Assembly (NCBI RefSeq): GCF_011043735.1
Contig: NZ_JAAKGV010000005.1
Location: 62,001-126,000 of the forward strand
DNA length: 64,000 bases
Reading direction: 5' to 3'
Origin: Methylobacterium sp. DB0501
GTDB lineage: Bacteria > Pseudomonadota > Alphaproteobacteria > Rhizobiales > Beijerinckiaceae
The position numbers were made by a program, and so were the translations under genes. Positions within the stretch are counted from its first letter, which is position 1. Every line of letters begins with the position of its first letter. The notes below the pieces were generated by a model, which was given only the letters and a program-made list of their open reading frames with translations, was not told where the DNA came from and ran no database searches. Below, in pieces: positions 1-8,887 of the stretch.

Positions 1-327
1 AGGGCGAGGCGCTCCGCCTCGATCTCCGCGGCCTTGATCCTGTCCCGCAGCGGCTCCGTCGCGAGGCCGGGCAGGAGGGGCGCCTTCATGGCCCTGCGCA
101 CGGCCCTGAGCGGTGCGACCACGGCTGCGCGCCACGGTGCGACGGCGGCATCGGCCGACCGGACCGCTTCTGCATCGAGGGGGCGGCCGGTCTCCGCGCA
201 CCAGATCAGGTAGAGCACGAGGATCACGTCCGCCCCCGCCTTGTCCTGGAGGGCGAGGCAGGCCGGCGCGGCCCCCGGACGGCCGTAGAGGGCCAGGGCA
301 AAGGCCCAGAGCGGGTGGTCGTCCATC
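1..327 (-). CDS. TIGR02444 (DUF2390) family protein, 3' end outside window
   Basis: The first 109 codons are present; the gene runs off the left edge. The protein begins MDDHPLWAFALALYGRPG and continues with a small helical pattern (ACLALQDKAGADV, then a Trp-Arg rich helix and VVAPLRAVRRAMK) that I recognise as the TIGR02444 family, whose function is unknown. The start is the ATG at 327-325. It lies about 100 bases downstream of the MFS gene on the same strand, but a strong hairpin (356-385) separates them, so it is probably transcribed separately. Family recognition is from memory of the pattern, not from a search. Confidence 0.8.
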
Positions 328-355
328 ACGCAACTCCGATCTCGGAAACGGGAAC

Positions 356-385
356 GACCGGCCAGGGGTGCCCCTGGCCGGTCGC
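356..385 (-). terminator. Hairpin terminator after the furoate/MFS operon
   Basis: A perfect 14-base inverted repeat (356-369 and 372-385) with a 2-base centre lies 40 bases past the MFS stop codon. On the minus strand it is followed by TTCCCGTTT, a modest T-rich tail. This fits an intrinsic terminator for the operon that starts at 8611. Confidence 0.65.
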
Positions 386-425
386 GAGATCCGCCGCAGG
401 TCCCGGTCTGCGGCGAAGGGAGCGC

Positions 426-1772
426 TCAGATGCGCTCGAGGTTGCCCCGCGTCTCCTCCGTCATGAAGGCGCCGACGAGGTAGACGGCGGTGACGGCGGT
501 CGTGAAGATCGCGAGCATCATCGGGATCTGGCCGGGACCGTCGACCGCCAGCGACACCAGCGTCGGCAGCATGCCGCCCAGCGCGAAACCGACGTTCCAG
601 GTCAGGCCGGTGCCGGTGGCGCGCAAAGCGGTCGGGAACTTCTCGTTGAGAAAGATCAAGAGCGGGCCGTAGCTCGCATTGGCGATGAGGGACAGGAGCA
701 TGACGTAGACCGTGAGGAGCGCGGTGTCCGTGGTCCGGGCCATGGCGAGGAAGAGTGCCGGGAAGGCCACCAGCCGCACCGCGCCCATGAGCAGGAAGCT
801 CGACCGGCGTCCGATGCGCTGACTCAGCTCGCCGAGCGCGCAGGCGCCGAATGCGGCGGCGACGTTGGCGGCGATGAGCATCATCGACGCGGTCGCGTTC
901 GGCACGCCGTTCACGAGCTTGAGGTAGGTCGGCAGGTAGCCGGAGGTGAGGTAGTAGGCCGCGCCACCGCCGAACGAGATCAGGGTCGAGACCAGGAAGG
1001 CCCGGATGTGCTCGGCCGAGAACAGGGCGCGCACCGGCGAGGCGACGACGGGCGCCCCGGCGCGGCGTGCCGACTTCTCGGCCTGGAGCTGCCGGAAGAT
1101 CGGCGATTCCTCGAGGTTGCGGAACAGGATCAGGCCGATGGCCGAGGTCAGGAGCCCCGAGAAGAACATCGCCCGCCAGCCCCAGGAGGCGAAGGCCTCG
1201 CCGGGCGCGAGGAGGGAGATGACGTAGAAGACCAGCGAGGCCAGCAACCCGCCGATCGCCGCCCCGCCGCCGCCGACCGCGCCCGACATCAGGCCGCGCC
1301 AGCGCTCGGGGACGGATTCGGTGCCGATCGTGTGCGAGGCCGCGACCACGCCGCCGACGAAGATGCCCTGGATCAGGCGAAAGGCGAGGAAGATCGCCGT
1401 GGCGCCCCAGCCGATCTGGCCGACCGTGGGCAGGAGCCCGAAGGCCGCGGTCGAGATGCCGACCCCGACCACCGCGATCATCAGCGCGCGCCGCCGGCCG
1501 AGGCGGTCGGCGTAGGAGCCGAACAGGGCCGAGCCGAGGGGACGGATCAGCAGCGTGACGGCGAAGGACGCGTAGGCGCCCGCAAGCGACAGCATCGGCT
1601 TGTCGGCGGGGAAGAACAGCGTCCCGATGACGGGAGCGACGTAGAGCAGGATGAAGAGGTCGAACAGGTCGAGGCCCCATCCGAACAGCGAGGCCATCGC
1701 GGCGGTGGCGGTCTGGCGGGTCGTCGGCCTGGGCAAGGCCTCGGACACGGGAATCGTGGTGGCGGCGGACAT
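426..1772 (-). CDS. MFS transporter, probable furoate/organic acid carrier
   Basis: A 448-residue 12-helix major facilitator of the metabolite:H+ symporter type. The inter-helix 2/3 signature is visible as DRLGRRRALM, and a second SQRIGRRSS copy marks the start of the C-terminal half. The ATG at 1772 was chosen because GGAGGA lies 8 bases upstream. It is the last gene of the furoyl-CoA operon, 137 bases after hmfE, which suggests it imports 2-furoate or a related furanic or aromatic acid; known hmf clusters also carry MFS carriers. Substrate assignment is inference from context. The inner-membrane location follows from the helices. Confidence 0.85.
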   Translation of the reverse strand: MSAATTIPVSEALPRPTTRQTATAAMASLFGWGLDLFDLFILLYVAPVIGTLFFPADKPMLSLAGAYASFAVTLLIRPLGSALFGSYADRLGRRRALMIAVVGVGISTAAFGLLPTVGQIGWGATAIFLAFRLIQGIFVGGVVAASHTIGTESVPERWRGLMSGAVGGGGAAIGGLLASLVFYVISLLAPGEAFASWGWRAMFFSGLLTSAIGLILFRNLEESPIFRQLQAEKSARRAGAPVVASPVRALFSAEHIRAFLVSTLISFGGGAAYYLTSGYLPTYLKLVNGVPNATASMMLIAANVAAAFGACALGELSQRIGRRSSFLLMGAVRLVAFPALFLAMARTTDTALLTVYVMLLSLIANASYGPLLIFLNEKFPTALRATGTGLTWNVGFALGGMLPTLVSLAVDGPGQIPMMLAIFTTAVTAVYLVGAFMTEETRGNLERI

Positions 1773-1909
1773 CGGGTTTCCTCCTTCGGGCATGCGACCT
1801 CGTTGGCCCGGCCGGTGCGGCCGGGCCTTGCGATGGTCGTGAGGTCGGTTTCGGAATCGCCCGGCCGGTTCTTCGTGCTCGTTCTTGGCGCCGGCTCGGG
1901 CGGGCGGGG

Positions 1910-2701
1910 CTACGAGCCGCGGAAGCTCGGCTTGCGCTTGGCGTGGAAGGCCTCGACGCCCTCGCGGAAGTCGTCGGACTGGCGCAGGCGGCTGTAGCAG
2001 TGGCCTTCGAGCTCGATGGCGATCGAGAGGGTCGAGTCCTCGGTGTCGTTGAGGAGCTTCTTGGCCGTGCGCTGGGCGATGGGCGAGAAGCCGCGCAACT
2101 CCTCCACCAGCGCGTCGACGGCGGCTTCGAGTTCGCCGTCCGGCACGCACTCGGTGGCGATCCCCCAGTCCAGCGCCTGCCGGCCGGGAATGCGCTTCGA
2201 GCGCATCACGATGTCCTTGGTGCGGGTGATGCCGACGATCTTCTGCAGGCGGGCCGAGCCGCCGGAGCCCGGGATCTGGCCGAGCTTCTGCTCGGGAAGC
2301 GCGTACCGGCAGGTCTCCGAGACGATGCGGAAGTCGCAGGCGAGCGAGATCTCGAAGCCGACGCCGAACGTATAGCCGCGGTTGGCCGCGATCACCGGCT
2401 TGGAGCAGCGGGCCGGCGCGGCCATGTTCCAGGCGAGCTTGGACACGTGCTCGGGCGAGGCGTCGAGGAAGCCCTTGATGTAGCCGCCCGAGGAGAAGTG
2501 CTCACCCTCGGCGCGCAGCACGATCACGCGGACGCGGTCATCCTCGTCGAGGGCCTCGAATACCTTCCGGATCTGGTCGCGCTGGGGCATCTCGATCACG
2601 TTCATCGGCGGGCGGGCCAGGATGACGTCGGCGCGCTCACGGGCGGGATCGATCTCCACGCGAAAGCCGTCGAGGTTGGAAAGCCGGGGATCGCTGGTCA
2701 T
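1910..2701 (-). CDS. hmfE: Enoyl-CoA hydratase/isomerase family, probable 2-oxoglutaryl-CoA hydrolase
   Basis: A 263-residue crotonase-fold protein. The oxyanion-hole loops are visible (HFSSGGYIKGF near residue 70 and ANRGYTFGVGFE near residue 110). It is the fifth gene of an operon whose order (dehydrogenase subunits, CoA ligase, crotonase) matches hmfABCDE of Cupriavidus basilensis, where HmfE hydrolyses 2-oxoglutaryl-CoA to 2-oxoglutarate and feeds the TCA cycle. The ATG at 2701 opens the domain correctly and follows a GAGAG ribosome site. By sequence alone it could be another acyl-CoA hydratase or hydrolase; the specific call rests on operon composition. Confidence 0.7.
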   Translation of the reverse strand: MTSDPRLSNLDGFRVEIDPARERADVILARPPMNVIEMPQRDQIRKVFEALDEDDRVRVIVLRAEGEHFSSGGYIKGFLDASPEHVSKLAWNMAAPARCSKPVIAANRGYTFGVGFEISLACDFRIVSETCRYALPEQKLGQIPGSGGSARLQKIVGITRTKDIVMRSKRIPGRQALDWGIATECVPDGELEAAVDALVEELRGFSPIAQRTAKKLLNDTEDSTLSIAIELEGHCYSRLRQSDDFREGVEAFHAKRKPSFRGS

Positions 2702-2756
2702 GGGGTCTCTCTTTCGTAGACCTTGGGTGCAAGGCCTTTGGGGGGAGGGAATTGCC

Positions 2757-4313
2757 TCAGGCGGCGGCGGAGGGGTCGCTCGCCGCCTCGGCCTCGGCCT
2801 CGTACGCGCCCGCGACGAGCTGGCGGCGCAGGAGCTTGCCGACCGGGGATTTCGGAATCTCGGCGACGAAGACGTAGGCGCGCGGGCGCTTGTGGCTCGG
2901 CAGTCCGGCCGCGCGGCAATGGGCGTCGAGGGCGGCTTCGTCGACGGGTGCACGGCGCTTGACGAAGGCGGCGACCACCTTCCCCCAGCGCGCGTCGGGC
3001 AGGCCGACCACGGCGATCTCCGAGACGGCCGGGTGCAGCGACAGGCAGCTCTCGATCTCGACCGGAGAGACGTTCTCCCCACCCGTGATGATCATGTCGT
3101 CGACCCGCCCGGTCACGAACACGTCGCCGTCGCCGTCCATGAAGCCGGTGTCGCCCGTGAAGTACCAGCCGTCGCGAAACGCCTTCGCGTCGGCCTCCGG
3201 GCGGCGCCAGTAGCCCTCGAAGGCCTCGTCGCCGCGCGCGATCACGGCGATCTCGCCCTCCTCGCCGGGGGCGGCGGCCGCATGCGGGTCGGTGGCCCCG
3301 AGCGGGACGATCCGCACCAGGGTGTTGAGGCCAGCCCGCCCCGCCGAGCCGGGCTTCACCGCGGCGTCCTGGTTGATCGTGAAGGTGTAGACCTCCGACG
3401 AGCCGTAATGGTTGACGAAGAGGTCCGGCCGGAACGCCTCGGTCAGCCGGCCGAGGAGGCCGTCCGTCATCGGCGCGCCCGCGAAGCCGAGCTTGCGCAC
3501 CGACGACGTGTCGGTCCCGGCGAAGTCCGGATGGTGGACGAGGTCGTGGTAGAGGGTCGGCACGAGGTAGAGGTTCGTTACCCGCTCGGCCGCGATCAGG
3601 CGCAGCGCGCCCGCCACGTCGAAGCGCGGCAGGCACACGAAGGTGCCGCCGATGAGCGACATGGCGAGCAGCGAGCGCACCCCCATCGTGTGGTAGAGCG
3701 GCATGACGCCGAGGGTCCGCTCGCCGCGGCCATAGAGGTTCTGGGCCAGGTGGGCGAGGGCGGCGGCGCGCTCCGTGCGGTGGCGGCGCGGCACGCCCTT
3801 GGGCTTGGCCGTGGTGCCCGAGGTGTAGAGCATCAGAGAGACCGCCTCGGCATCGGCCCGCGGCGCGACCGGCTCGGCCGGCACGGCGGCGAGGTCGGCA
3901 AAGTGCGCCTCGCCGGGCTCGGGCTCCACGTCGACGACGATGCGCGAGCAGAGGCGAGCGGCGGCACTCGCCCGCACGCTCGCGGCCGAGACACCCTCGT
4001 AGGCGACCGCCTTCGCCTCCGCGTTCTCGACCACGAAGTCGATCTCGTCGGGGTTGGCCCGCCAGTTGACCGGCGTGAGCACGAGGCCGGCGAACTGGCA
4101 GGCCCAGTGGAGCGTCGCCGCTTCCAGGCGGTTCTGCAGCACCGTGACGAGGTGGTCGCCGGGCTGGAGGCCGAGCGCGTCGAGGGCCGCGACCACGGAG
4201 GAGATCAGCCGATACCACTCCGCGTAGGTGAGGCGGGTCTCCCCGTCGACGATGGCGATGCCCCGCGGGTCGCGGGACACGCTCGCCAGGAAGCTGGTGC
4301 CAAGGTCAAGCAT
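2757..4313 (-). CDS. hmfD: AMP-forming acyl-CoA ligase, probable 2-furoyl-CoA synthetase
   Basis: A 518-residue ANL-superfamily ligase activating an acid to its CoA ester with ATP. Core motifs are in order: P-loop LYTSGTTAKPKG (about 162-173), NHYGSSEVYT (301-310), GDTG (387-390), GRVDDM (402-407) and the C-terminal catalytic lysine in SPVGK (K493). Full length for the aryl-CoA ligase subgroup. It overlaps the 3' end of the iron-sulfur subunit gene by 8 bases, so the two are translationally coupled. In the hmf pathway this enzyme makes 2-furoyl-CoA, the substrate of the upstream dehydrogenase. A benzoate-type substrate cannot be excluded from sequence alone. Confidence 0.75.
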   Translation of the reverse strand: MLDLGTSFLASVSRDPRGIAIVDGETRLTYAEWYRLISSVVAALDALGLQPGDHLVTVLQNRLEAATLHWACQFAGLVLTPVNWRANPDEIDFVVENAEAKAVAYEGVSAASVRASAAARLCSRIVVDVEPEPGEAHFADLAAVPAEPVAPRADAEAVSLMLYTSGTTAKPKGVPRRHRTERAAALAHLAQNLYGRGERTLGVMPLYHTMGVRSLLAMSLIGGTFVCLPRFDVAGALRLIAAERVTNLYLVPTLYHDLVHHPDFAGTDTSSVRKLGFAGAPMTDGLLGRLTEAFRPDLFVNHYGSSEVYTFTINQDAAVKPGSAGRAGLNTLVRIVPLGATDPHAAAAPGEEGEIAVIARGDEAFEGYWRRPEADAKAFRDGWYFTGDTGFMDGDGDVFVTGRVDDMIITGGENVSPVEIESCLSLHPAVSEIAVVGLPDARWGKVVAAFVKRRAPVDEAALDAHCRAAGLPSHKRPRAYVFVAEIPKSPVGKLLRRQLVAGAYEAEAEAASDPSAAA

Positions 4314-4830
4314 AGGTCGGGGTCTCCTCGGTCGGTTCGCCGCGCAGCAGGGCGGCGGCCTCGACGGCCGCCGCGATGATCGGGGCGTAGCCGGTGCAGC
4401 GGCACAGATGCCCGCCGATCACGTCGGTGAGGTCGTCCCGCGTCGCGTGCGGGCGGTGCCGCAGGTAGGCGTCGAGCGACATCAGGATGCCGGCGGTGCA
4501 GAAGCCGCATTGCAGGGCGTGGTGGCGCCGGAAGGCCGCCTGGAGCACGCCGAGCCGGCCGGGTTCCGGCGCGAGCCCTTCGACGGTGCGCAGGTCGCAG
4601 CCCTCCACGGCGACGGCGAGCGTCAGGCAGGCGCGGGCGGGCATCCCGTCGATGGTGATCGTGCAGGCGCCGCAGGCACCGTGCTCGCAGCCGACATGGG
4701 TGCCGGTCATGCCGAGGCCGTGGCGGAGCGCGTCGGTGAGCAGCGTCCGCGGTTCGACCTCGACCCGGGCGGGGGCGCCGTTCAGCGTGAAGGCGACCTC
4801 GTGGCGTTGCGCTGCATTCAGCCTTGGCAT
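4306..4830 (-). CDS. hmfC: [2Fe-2S] subunit of molybdenum acyl-CoA dehydrogenase (furoyl-CoA dehydrogenase)
   Basis: A 174-residue small subunit of the xanthine dehydrogenase family. All eight cluster ligands are visible: C48, C53, C56 and C68 for the plant-ferredoxin type cluster, then C108, C111, C143 and C145 for the second. It passes electrons between the molybdenum and FAD subunits encoded directly upstream. The ATG at 4830 lies inside the FAD-subunit gene (13-base overlap), typical of these three-gene sets. No export signal, so cytoplasmic. Subunit identity is certain; the furoyl-CoA substrate is inferred from the ligase and hydrolase neighbours. Confidence 0.85.
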   Translation of the reverse strand: MPRLNAAQRHEVAFTLNGAPARVEVEPRTLLTDALRHGLGMTGTHVGCEHGACGACTITIDGMPARACLTLAVAVEGCDLRTVEGLAPEPGRLGVLQAAFRRHHALQCGFCTAGILMSLDAYLRHRPHATRDDLTDVIGGHLCRCTGYAPIIAAAVEAAALLRGEPTEETPTYA

Positions 4831-5657
4831 CGGCGGGCCTCCTCTGCGGCCTGTTCGAGGACCCGGCGGCCGAGGCGGCGCACGAGGTCGCGGCGGTAGC
4901 GGGCGGTGGCGTGGAGGTCGTCCCCGGCGCCGAGGTCCCAGGCGAGGGCGTTGAGGGCGTCGTCGAGGGCGGCCCCGTCGAGGAGAGGCCAGTCGCGGGC
5001 GGTCGGCCGGTCGGCGACGCCACCCACCGCGAGGCGCATCCGCTGCCCGTCGACCACGCCCGCGCAGGCCACGATGGCGAAATCGCCGTGACGCCGGGCC
5101 ATCTCCGCGAAGGCGTAGCCGGTGCCCGGCCTGCGCACGGGCAGGGCGATCGCCTCGACGAGTTCGTCGTCGGCCCGGTCGGTCACCATCATCCCGACGA
5201 AGAAGTCGTCGGCCCGCACCCGCCGCGCCCGCTTGGCGGAGCGCAGATGCACCTCGCCCTCGAGGGCGACGAGGCAGAGCGGGACCTCGGCGCTCGGGTC
5301 GGCATGGGCGACGGAGCCGCACAGGGTGCCCCGGGCCCGGGTCTGGACGTGGCCCACCAAGGGGAGGGCGGCGGCCAGCAGCGGTACCTCGTCGGCGAGG
5401 CCCGGCCGGTCGAGGAGCAGCGCCTGCCGCGTGCCCGCCGGGACGACGAGGGCGCCGTTCTCGCGGCGGGGCGCGCACAGCGTCTCGATCCGCATGAGGT
5501 CGACGAGCAGGGCGGGCTTCGTCAGCCGCATGTTCAGCATCGGCACGAGCGACTGGCCGCCCGCGACGATGCGGGCCTCGTCGCCGTGGCGGGTCAGCGC
5601 CTCCAGGGCCTCGTCGAGGCTCGCGGCGCGCAGGTAGTCGAAGCGGGCGGGCTTCAT
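4818..5657 (-). CDS. hmfB: FAD-binding subunit of molybdenum acyl-CoA dehydrogenase
   Basis: A 279-residue medium subunit of the xanthine dehydrogenase/CO dehydrogenase family. The two FAD pyrophosphate motifs are present: AGGQSLVPMLNMR near residues 32-44 and TRARGTLCGSVAHADP near residue 110. Length is normal for the class. The start ATG overlaps the large-subunit stop as ATGA (5654-5657), and the 3' end overlaps the iron-sulfur subunit gene. The complex oxidises a CoA-bound ring at a C-H position using water; 5-hydroxylation of 2-furoyl-CoA is the reaction predicted from the operon. Confidence 0.85.
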   Translation of the reverse strand: MKPARFDYLRAASLDEALEALTRHGDEARIVAGGQSLVPMLNMRLTKPALLVDLMRIETLCAPRRENGALVVPAGTRQALLLDRPGLADEVPLLAAALPLVGHVQTRARGTLCGSVAHADPSAEVPLCLVALEGEVHLRSAKRARRVRADDFFVGMMVTDRADDELVEAIALPVRRPGTGYAFAEMARRHGDFAIVACAGVVDGQRMRLAVGGVADRPTARDWPLLDGAALDDALNALAWDLGAGDDLHATARYRRDLVRRLGRRVLEQAAEEARRCQG

Positions 5658-8611
5658 GCGGAGATTCCCAGGCGGGCGAGGAGCCGGCGCAGCAGGCCGG
5701 GCCGGGCCTCGCCGCCGGCACGGCGCGCGAGGGCGGAGAAGAAGCCGCCGATGATCACCCGGGCCGCCCCGTCGAGGAGCCGGCCGCCCACCGCCGCGAC
5801 CTTGCCGCCGACGGAGGCCTCGTAGGCGTAGCCGATGCGCGTCCCGCCCCGGGCGTCCGGCGTCAGGGTGATCCGCCCGCTGCCGCCGCCGTTGCCGAGC
5901 GCCCCCGTCACGGTGCCCGACAACGTCGCGGCCCGGGGCGGATCGAGGTCCGAGAGCGTGATGTCGGCCTTGTAGCGGCCCTTCACGGGGCCGACGCCGA
6001 GGGTCACGTCGGCCCGGAAATGCGTGTCCGACAGCTTGCGCACGCCATGCGCGCCGGGGATCACCGAGGTCAGCACGGCGGGGTCGAGCAGCATTGCCCA
6101 GACCGCCTCCGGAGCCGCCGCCACCCGGGCCTCGCCCTCGCCGCGCATGGTCCGGTCGCCCGGGCGGGCGTGCGCCTGGGCGGCACGGCCCTGTGGTGGC
6201 GCCGGCTCGTCGCCGCGCGCGCTGAGCGCGGCGAGCTTGGCGGGCGTCAGCGGCAGGTCGATGGCGTCGATCCCGAGCGCGTCCGCCACCGCATTGGCGA
6301 GGCAGACCGGCGTCGACATGCAGTTGCCCTCGCCCACGCCCTTCGCTCCGAGGGGCGTGAAGGGGGAGGGGCTCTCAACGTGCAGGACGACGAGGTCGGG
6401 GATCTCGGTCGCGGTCGGCAGGAGGTAATCGGCGAAGGTGCCGGACAGGAAGGCGCCGTCCTCGCCGTAGGCGAGCTCCTCGTACACGGCAGCCCCGAGC
6501 GCCTGGGCGAAGCCGCCGCGCACCTGCCCCTCGACCATGCCGGGGTGGAGGATCCGGCCGCAATCGTGCATCGAGACGTAGCGGTCGATGACGAGCCTGC
6601 CCGTCGCCCGATCCACCTCCACGCCGCAGAAATCGAAGATGAAGCCGTGGCAGAGCGAGGAGTTGACGGCATCGCCCTCGTCGGGCGCGGTCAGCTCCGG
6701 CGGCGTCCAGAACGCCGTCTCGCGGATGACGGAGCCGGCCTCGTCGGGCACGAGGCCCGGCGACCAGTGGCTCGTCGCGGCGACGCGCGCGAAGGGCAGG
6801 GCGGCGTCCGGGTTCGTCCGCGAGGCCACGCGGCCGCCCGCGAAGACGAGGTCGTCGGCCCGCACGTTGATCTGGGCCGCCGCCACCAGGGCGAGCCGGT
6901 CGCGCAGGCGCGTGGCGGCCTGATGCGCCACACCGGCGACCGCGGCGGCGAAGCGGCTCGAATAGTTGCCCGAGGCGATCGACCACGCATCCTTGGCGGT
7001 GTCGAGATCCGCGGTCACCCGGACCTGATCGAGCGGGATGCCGAACACGTCGGCCACGACCTGGGCGAGAACGGTGCGATGGCCCTGGCCCTGCGGCACC
7101 GAGGCGACCTGCACGGTCACCGAGCCGACCGGATCGAGGGTGATCGTGGCGGTGGCCTGCGCGCCGTTCTTCGGCCCCGCCTTGGCGCGCTCCGCGGCGG
7201 TCAGCACCGTGGTGATGTAGCCCATGTTCGAGACGCTGGGCTCGACCGCGGCGGTGAAGCCGATGCCGTAGAGCCGGCCCTCGGCGCGGGCCGCCTCGCG
7301 GCGGCGGCGCAGAGCGTCGAGGCCGCCGTCGCGGACCGCCTCGCCGAGGGCGCGCTGGTAGTCGCCCGAATCGTACAATGCCCCGGTCGCGGTGCGGTAC
7401 GGGAAGGCGTCCGCCGGGATCAGGTTCCTGCGGATCACGTCGAGCGGGTCGAGCCCGAGCGTCGCGGCGATGCGCTGCACGAGGCGCTCGAGAGGGTAGT
7501 AGACCTGCGGACCACCGAAGCCGCGCACGAGGCCGGTCGGCGTCTTGTTGGTGACGACCACCCGGTTGCGGATACGCACGTGCCGGATCGCGTAGGCGCC
7601 GGACATGTTGCCGTGCATCCGGTACAGGGTCGCCGGCTCCGGCGCGCGCAGGGTGGCGCCGCAATCCTCGACCTGGTCCCAGTCGAGGGCAGCGATGCGG
7701 CCCTCGCCGTCGAAGGCCGCCGTCAGGGTGGTGACGCGGTTCGTCGCCGAGACCGAGGCGGCGAGGTGCTCCATCCGGTCCTCGATCCACTTGACCGGGC
7801 GCCCGACCTTGCGGGCGGCGGCGCAGATCAGGACCGCGTAGGGGGCGACGCCCTGCTTCACGCCGAAGCTGCCGCCAGAATCCGGAGGCGTGCGCAGCCG
7901 CAGGCGGTTGCCCGGCACCTTGAGGGCGCGGGCCACCACGGCATGGATGCTGAAGGGGCCCTGGAAGTTTGCGAGGAGATCGTAGGAATCGTCGCTCGGG
8001 TCGTACTCGGCGACGACCCCGTAGGTCTCCATCGGCGAGCCGGTGTTCCGGGGGTAGCGGACCGTCACCGAGAGGGTGTGGGGGGCCTGCGCGAAGGCGG
8101 CCTCCGGGTCGCCGTATCGGAAGGCGCGGTCGCTGACGAGGTTGCGCCCGACGCCCTCGTGCAGGACGGGCGCGTCCTCGGCCAGCGCCGCCAGCGGATC
8201 GACCACCGCCGGCCGGGCGCGGTACTCGACCTCGATCAGGTCGCAGCCGTCCTCGGCGACGTAACGATCCTGCGCCACGACCACGGCGACCGGCTCGCCG
8301 ACGTAGCGCACCCGGTCGACAGCGATCGCCCGTGCGTCCACGGCGGCGCGGAGCGCCGGGACGAGGGGACCGGCGACGTCGGCAAGATCGTGTCCGGTGA
8401 GCACCGCGACTACGCCCGGGAGCGCGCGGGCCGCTTCGGCGTCGGTGCCGAGGATGTCGGCGTGCGCGTGGGGGGAGCGCAGGATCGCCGCGTGCAGCGT
8501 ACCGGGCTTGTGCCCGAGATCGTCGATGTAGCGTCCGCGTCCGGACAGCAGAGCGGCGTCCTCGACGCGCTCGACCGACTGCCCGATGAAACGGCTGTGC
8601 TCGATGCCCAA
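5654..8611 (-). CDS. hmfA: Molybdopterin large subunit fused to a CoxG/SRPBCC domain (furoyl-CoA dehydrogenase)
   Basis: A 985-residue catalytic subunit. The N-terminal part is the aldehyde oxidase/xanthine dehydrogenase hammerhead domain, followed by the two molybdenum-cofactor domains, with VRGFGGPQ and the catalytic-glutamate motif KGVGEGN (Glu near residue 762). From about residue 820 a separate 160-residue START-like domain follows (RVAAAPEAVW, TLGVGPVKGRYKAD), like CoxG of CO dehydrogenase operons, here in one chain. No ATG lies near the conserved start, so I chose the TTG at 8611, with GAGGAAG about 7 bases upstream and the product starting MGIEHSRFIGQ. An ATG at 8701 would add 30 unconserved residues. 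First gene of the operon. Confidence 0.8.
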   Translation of the reverse strand: MGIEHSRFIGQSVERVEDAALLSGRGRYIDDLGHKPGTLHAAILRSPHAHADILGTDAEAARALPGVVAVLTGHDLADVAGPLVPALRAAVDARAIAVDRVRYVGEPVAVVVAQDRYVAEDGCDLIEVEYRARPAVVDPLAALAEDAPVLHEGVGRNLVSDRAFRYGDPEAAFAQAPHTLSVTVRYPRNTGSPMETYGVVAEYDPSDDSYDLLANFQGPFSIHAVVARALKVPGNRLRLRTPPDSGGSFGVKQGVAPYAVLICAAARKVGRPVKWIEDRMEHLAASVSATNRVTTLTAAFDGEGRIAALDWDQVEDCGATLRAPEPATLYRMHGNMSGAYAIRHVRIRNRVVVTNKTPTGLVRGFGGPQVYYPLERLVQRIAATLGLDPLDVIRRNLIPADAFPYRTATGALYDSGDYQRALGEAVRDGGLDALRRRREAARAEGRLYGIGFTAAVEPSVSNMGYITTVLTAAERAKAGPKNGAQATATITLDPVGSVTVQVASVPQGQGHRTVLAQVVADVFGIPLDQVRVTADLDTAKDAWSIASGNYSSRFAAAVAGVAHQAATRLRDRLALVAAAQINVRADDLVFAGGRVASRTNPDAALPFARVAATSHWSPGLVPDEAGSVIRETAFWTPPELTAPDEGDAVNSSLCHGFIFDFCGVEVDRATGRLVIDRYVSMHDCGRILHPGMVEGQVRGGFAQALGAAVYEELAYGEDGAFLSGTFADYLLPTATEIPDLVVLHVESPSPFTPLGAKGVGEGNCMSTPVCLANAVADALGIDAIDLPLTPAKLAALSARGDEPAPPQGRAAQAHARPGDRTMRGEGEARVAAAPEAVWAMLLDPAVLTSVIPGAHGVRKLSDTHFRADVTLGVGPVKGRYKADITLSDLDPPRAATLSGTVTGALGNGGGSGRITLTPDARGGTRIGYAYEASVGGKVAAVGGRLLDGAARVIIGGFFSALARRAGGEARPGLLRRLLARLGISA

Positions 8612-8680
8612 TGCTCGCTTCCTCGTTCGAGGCTCTATGGAGGCCTCGTGGGTGCAAACTGCATCGACGCCGCCGCGGGA

Positions 8681-8722
8681 CGTGAGACGCCCCCGTCTCA
8701 CGACTTACCGAAACGTCTCAAA
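8681..8722 (-). promoter_or_regulatory. Candidate operator of the furoate operon: palindrome plus direct repeat
   Basis: CGTGAGACG (8681-8689) and CGTCTCACG (8694-8702) form a perfect inverted repeat around CCCC. A third half-site, CGTCTCA, lies at 8714-8720. The second and third copies are direct repeats exactly 20 bases apart, the spacing expected for two half-sites of an AraC-family dimer. The block lies 70-111 bases upstream of the TTG start at 8611, between the araC gene and hmfA, so the neighbouring AraC protein is the likely binder. No binding data. Confidence 0.5.
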
Positions 8723-8768
8723 ATCCACGGGCCGGCATCGCGTCGTCCGGGCGGGCTTACCGGTGCCA

Positions 8769-8818
8769 GGCTGCGACCCTCGCTGTCCCGGCGCACGGGA
8801 CAGGCGAGGGTCGCAGCC
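8769..8818 (-). terminator. Long hairpin between araC-type gene and hmfA
   Basis: Arms at 8769-8790 and 8796-8818 pair over 22 bases with one bulged base and a 5-base loop (GCGCA). It lies 70 bases past the end of the araC-type gene. There is no T tract on either strand, so it may be a Rho-independent-like stem, an mRNA-stabilising stem or a protein site. Terminator is the simplest reading. Confidence 0.5.
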
Positions 8819-8887
8819 CGTCCGGCGATGGGCGGATGTCGTGCGGGCGATGGGATGGTGTCGGCGCTTGAGCCGCGGCTGAAGGGA

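Noticed and set aside
315..1997. A 560-codon plus-strand frame opposite the MFS gene
   Set aside because: Shadow of the MFS gene; charged, low-complexity product.
1910..8611. Reading the molybdenum operon as 4-hydroxybenzoyl-CoA reductase
   Set aside because: The crotonase-type hydrolase last in the operon, the fused CoxG domain and the absence of the extra FeS insertion in the FAD subunit fit furoyl-CoA dehydrogenase better.
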